From Bryobacterales bacterium (GTDB taxonomy: Bacteria; Acidobacteriota; Terriglobia; Bryobacterales; Bryobacteraceae), in NCBI GenBank assembly GCA_020854055.1, contig JADZGD010000003.1:1-64000 (forward strand): a stretch of 64,000 bases of DNA, written 5' to 3'. The notes under the pieces were generated by a model. It saw only the letters and a program-made list of their open reading frames with translations, was not told the origin of the DNA and ran no database searches. Below, piece by piece: positions 61,537 to 64,000 of this stretch; within the stretch, counting starts at the first letter, position 1, and every line of letters starts with the position of its first letter. The position numbers and the translations under genes were made by a program.

Positions 61537-62685
61537 TCAGGAGACTTCCACCAGCACCCATCCTGGCAAGGTAGCCGGCTGGGTACCGTGAAAAACAATC
61601 CGCCGGGTCTTGGGGAAAGGCATGCCGGTCTGGATCGCCCGCGCATAGAGCGCTACCTGGCGGGCGACCTGCCGGAACGGTTCCGAACCGGTATCGGGCC
61701 ATGCCGTCTTGGACACCAGCCCGCCTCCCCAACCCAGCGGGAGCAGGCAGGCATTACCCTGTGTACGGATCGAATCCAGCCGCGAGCGGAGTTCACTGAC
61801 CGCTGATGCAACCGCCGCAAGGCCGGCTCGTTCCGCATATTGCACGCTGGCTTCGAGCACCGCGCCCGCGTAATCGTTAGCGGCTGCCAGCAGCCTTTGC
61901 CTTCCGGGCGCCTCCTTCCAATTGAGCAGCCGCAAGACATCGGGCTGGCTGAAGTAGGACCGCTCGTTCCACACGCCGCTGAATTGGGTCCCTGGAACGG
62001 CCATCTCGACAAAGGTTGGCGTGCCATCGTCCGGCGAGTTGACGGTTCCACGCGGGCTGTTTTTCCATCCTTGGACCAGATTCTGCCCGCGCATTTGGAG
62101 CGTGCAGACCCGGGTCATGTAGATCTTCATCAGCGAGGCGGAGGAGGAGTCCGAATCTCCAATCGCCAGCGCCTTCGTACGGCTGACGCCCGAAGGGCCG
62201 AGCGCGCGTTCTTCGGGAACCTCTCCCAGCCGCCGCGGCGGCCGTTCGCTCTCCATCCGCAAGGCCAGATCCTTCAGGGCTCCCAGTGATGAGCGGGCGA
62301 ATACCAGCGCCGTGCGAAAAGCGCCCTTCAGAGCCGTACCAGGAACGTAGGGTCCCGCCGTAGCGGCGGCAAAGGTGGGGATGAACAGATTCTCGCTGGA
62401 AGCCGACTCCCACACCCGGGTCAATGCCGCGCTTTCAAACGGAATCCGGCGTCCGGCAAAGTTCTGCGCGAAACCGCCCCATGACGCGAAATCCAGCTTG
62501 CTGGCCCTCTTGAGCTGCGACAGGTAGCCCTCGAGCCGTGGCCCCTTGGCCAGCAGGCGGAAAATACGTCGCTGATCGAGGATGTTGACCTGGTCCTTCC
62601 AGACCATGTAGTCGATCGGAGCGAGCCTCTGTCCATCGCCGACCAACGTCGGGGTGACACACGTAATCCGATAGCGCATGCTCAT
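61537..62685 (-). CDS. csm5: Type III CRISPR effector RAMP protein, Csm5 family
   Basis: The start ATG 62685 overlaps the csm4-like stop as ATGA and gives 382 residues; the longer reading to 62910 is rejected. The N-terminus (RYRITCVTPTLVGDGQRLAP) followed by IDYMVWKDQVNILDQRRIF matches the start of Csm5 proteins. VPGTALKGAFRTAL at residues 114-127 is the RAMP motif, and LPLGWGGGLVSKT at 315-327 is the second glycine-rich loop. Csm5 caps the crRNA 3' side of the type III-A complex and helps its maturation. With the csm4-like gene upstream it indicates a type III-A or closely related operon that continues beyond 64000. Confidence 0.85.
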   Translation of the reverse strand: MSMRYRITCVTPTLVGDGQRLAPIDYMVWKDQVNILDQRRIFRLLAKGPRLEGYLSQLKRASKLDFASWGGFAQNFAGRRIPFESAALTRVWESASSENLFIPTFAAATAGPYVPGTALKGAFRTALVFARSSLGALKDLALRMESERPPRRLGEVPEERALGPSGVSRTKALAIGDSDSSSASLMKIYMTRVCTLQMRGQNLVQGWKNSPRGTVNSPDDGTPTFVEMAVPGTQFSGVWNERSYFSQPDVLRLLNWKEAPGRQRLLAAANDYAGAVLEASVQYAERAGLAAVASAVSELRSRLDSIRTQGNACLLPLGWGGGLVSKTAWPDTGSEPFRQVARQVALYARAIQTGMPFPKTRRIVFHGTQPATLPGWVLVEVS

Positions 62686-63992
62686 ACCACCCGCCAGGGG
62701 ACAGGAATGGAAATCGCATAGCCCGCCCGATACACCGGGTGCGGATGACCCTCCGGAGCCACGTTGCTGGCCACGCCGCGAGGATCGCCTGAAGCGATTA
62801 CCACCGAACCTTCGGCCACCATGCGCGCGGTCTGTTTGAGGCTGCCCGAACCGGCTGAGCTTTCGACACGGCCGCTCCGTTCCAGAATCGAATACGAACC
62901 CTGCTCCCAATCGACCATGTCGGCGGCCGCCGGCGAGTAGAGCGAAAGCAGCCAGAAGGCAGCGGGCGGAGCCGGGGGCATGGGTGCGGGCGTCATGAGC
63001 GGGGCGACAACCGCCGCGGGTTCAGACGCGGCAGTCAGGCCTGGCCCCGGTTCGGAACCTGCGGTCTCCACTTCCGGCCCGGAGGCGGCAGCCTCCGGTT
63101 GCCCGGCGTCCTGAGCCGTTGGTTCGGCGCCTGAAACCGCCGTTTCCGCATCCGGCGCGGCCATCTCATCCACCGGTTCCGGTTGAGGCTCCGTAGCGAT
63201 CTCAGGCTCAGGCGCCACCGCAGTCTCCGCCGTCACAGATCCAGCGGTCAAATCCGGCGCCGGCGCGGGCTGCTGGCTTGCCGCCGGAACGGATACACCG
63301 AGCGGCAGAACGATAGCTGGAAATTCACCTTCCTCGATCTCCGGCACCTCCGCGCGGCCCCATCCGCGGGAACGGCCGCCGCCAAATCCGGAGTCGGCCA
63401 GCAGACGGAGCGCGGCCGTAACCGTGGAACCCCACTCGGCACGGGCATCCGGAGAACTGAAGACCACCACGAACCAGAGTCCGGCATCGGGAGCAAACTC
63501 GAGGCAGGCTGAGGAGTGTGACGCTATGCTGCCGGAACCCAGCCGGTCAATCGCCGCCGCGCCGCGCACGGCGATTCGGAACGGAGCCGGCGCGACGCCG
63601 CGCCGGTCGACGGCCAGCAGGCACTGGCTGGAGGCATCCACTCTCCAGCGCTCTTCTTCAATTCCTTTGCCGGCGATCAGGCGCTCGACAATGACTCGCG
63701 GAACAAAGCGCGCTCCCTTCCACCGCTGCCGGCCCGCGGCAGGTGGCCACAGGTGCCGCGGAGGCGCAAAGTAAAGGGTCCCGGCGCTGAATGGGAAGCA
63801 CGAACTCAATCGCACCCGGGGTTCGTCCGGGGCGCCGGCGGTCGCTCCCAGCCACTCGTCGAGACGGCCAAGCCGCTGCATTGCCCATGAGACCGCCGAG
63901 AATAGCGCATCGCTGTGATAGATCACCTCGGTGCGATCACGCTCACCCGAATCGCTCCCGGTCCGCCAGGGCGTGACCGGCCGCAAACGCAC
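62682..63992 (-). CDS. csm4: Type III CRISPR effector RAMP protein, Csm4 family, with low-complexity insertion
   Basis: The 436-residue protein begins MRLRPVTPWRTGSDSGERDR and has HSDALFSAVSWAM (residues 26-38), CFPFSAGTLYFAPP (65-78) and the glycine-rich loop SGFGGGRSRGWGRAE (201-215), all typical of Csm4, which binds the crRNA 5' tag and contacts Cas10. Residues about 232-345 are an Ala/Pro/Glu-rich stretch inserted before the C-terminal RAMP half (FWLLSLYSPAAADMVDW). The start is GTG 63992, which shares one base with a TAG stop (TAGTG) of a gene beyond the window, probably csm3. The insertion is unusual for the family. Confidence 0.82.
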   Translation of the reverse strand: MRLRPVTPWRTGSDSGERDRTEVIYHSDALFSAVSWAMQRLGRLDEWLGATAGAPDEPRVRLSSCFPFSAGTLYFAPPRHLWPPAAGRQRWKGARFVPRVIVERLIAGKGIEEERWRVDASSQCLLAVDRRGVAPAPFRIAVRGAAAIDRLGSGSIASHSSACLEFAPDAGLWFVVVFSSPDARAEWGSTVTAALRLLADSGFGGGRSRGWGRAEVPEIEEGEFPAIVLPLGVSVPAASQQPAPAPDLTAGSVTAETAVAPEPEIATEPQPEPVDEMAAPDAETAVSGAEPTAQDAGQPEAAASGPEVETAGSEPGPGLTAASEPAAVVAPLMTPAPMPPAPPAAFWLLSLYSPAAADMVDWEQGSYSILERSGRVESSAGSGSLKQTARMVAEGSVVIASGDPRGVASNVAPEGHPHPVYRAGYAISIPVPWRVV

Positions 63993-64000
63993 TAGATATG

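Noticed and set aside
1-64000. tRNA, rRNA, insertion sequences, attachment sites or an exosortase gene
   Set aside because: None was recognised anywhere in the window by eye; no transposase-like protein or terminal inverted repeat was seen.

Overview
The window is GC-rich, gene-dense bacterial chromosome. The gene content suggests an Acidobacteriota of the Solibacter/Bryobacter type. The pointers are a beta-propeller (SBBP) protein with the matching N-terminal domain, a PEP-CTERM protein with an ExeA-like ATPase, a GH127 enzyme with a twin-arginine leader, a DUF1326-like protein and a twin-arginine Gfo/Idh/MocA oxidoreductase. This assignment is inferred from family content only, because no rRNA or tRNA is visible.

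Bases 1-36,698 (all minus strand) form one very long polysaccharide operon that runs off the left edge. Most genes are joined by ATGA, GTGA, TGATG or TAATG overlaps. Reading from 36,698 downward, it starts with a UpxY/NusG-type antiterminator and a small ribbon-helix-helix-like protein. Next come a small secreted protein, the outer-membrane export protein (Wza-like), a chain-length regulator/tyrosine kinase (Wzc-like) and the initiating sugar-phosphate transferase. After these come a DegT aminotransferase, a WbpM/PglF-like 4,6-dehydratase, an ABC export permease and NeuB. A block follows that looks like an acyl carrier system: a MaoC domain fused to a degenerate SDR domain, an FkbH-like HAD protein, an acyl carrier protein and a GNAT-like protein. 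Then come a deacetylase, NeuC, NeuA, a D-2-hydroxyacid dehydrogenase and the ABC export ATPase. The tail holds methyltransferases, glycosyltransferases, an O-antigen polymerase-like protein, a secreted beta-helix protein, a second deacetylase, two tandem PaaK-like ligases and an ExoA-like glycosyltransferase. The likely product is a secreted or capsular glycan containing a nonulosonic (sialic-like) acid whose N-acyl group may be delivered from the carrier protein.

Bases 36,699-37,035 hold the control region. It has a consensus sigma-70 promoter, a 28-bp dyad just upstream of the -35 box, and a leader of about 240 nt with a short hairpin followed by T4. This layout fits UpxY-type processive antitermination.

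Bases 37,036-49,005 are mostly plus-strand accessory genes: a PEP-CTERM protein, an ArsC-acetyltransferase fusion, a GH127 enzyme with a CcdC-like membrane protein, a metallophosphoesterase, an alpha/beta hydrolase, a DUF1326-like protein, a Nudix hydrolase and a beta-propeller protein. A stand-alone AsnC ligand-binding domain lies on the minus strand.

Bases 49,020-55,805 (minus) carry housekeeping genes: a CoA-binding protein, RluB, ScpB, ScpA, a GT9 glycosyltransferase and the sulfate adenylyltransferase pair CysD-CysN. The CysN protein has an APS-kinase-like tail that lost its P-loop. Bases 55,891-59,696 hold an M28 peptidase, a Gfo/Idh/MocA oxidoreductase and a membrane protein.

At 59,817-60,257 is a secreted protein made of six identical 18-residue repeats. 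It is followed by an ExeA-like ATPase and, at the right edge, two type III CRISPR effector genes of the Csm5 and Csm4 families, the latter with a long low-complexity insertion. The rest of that operon and any CRISPR array lie outside the window.
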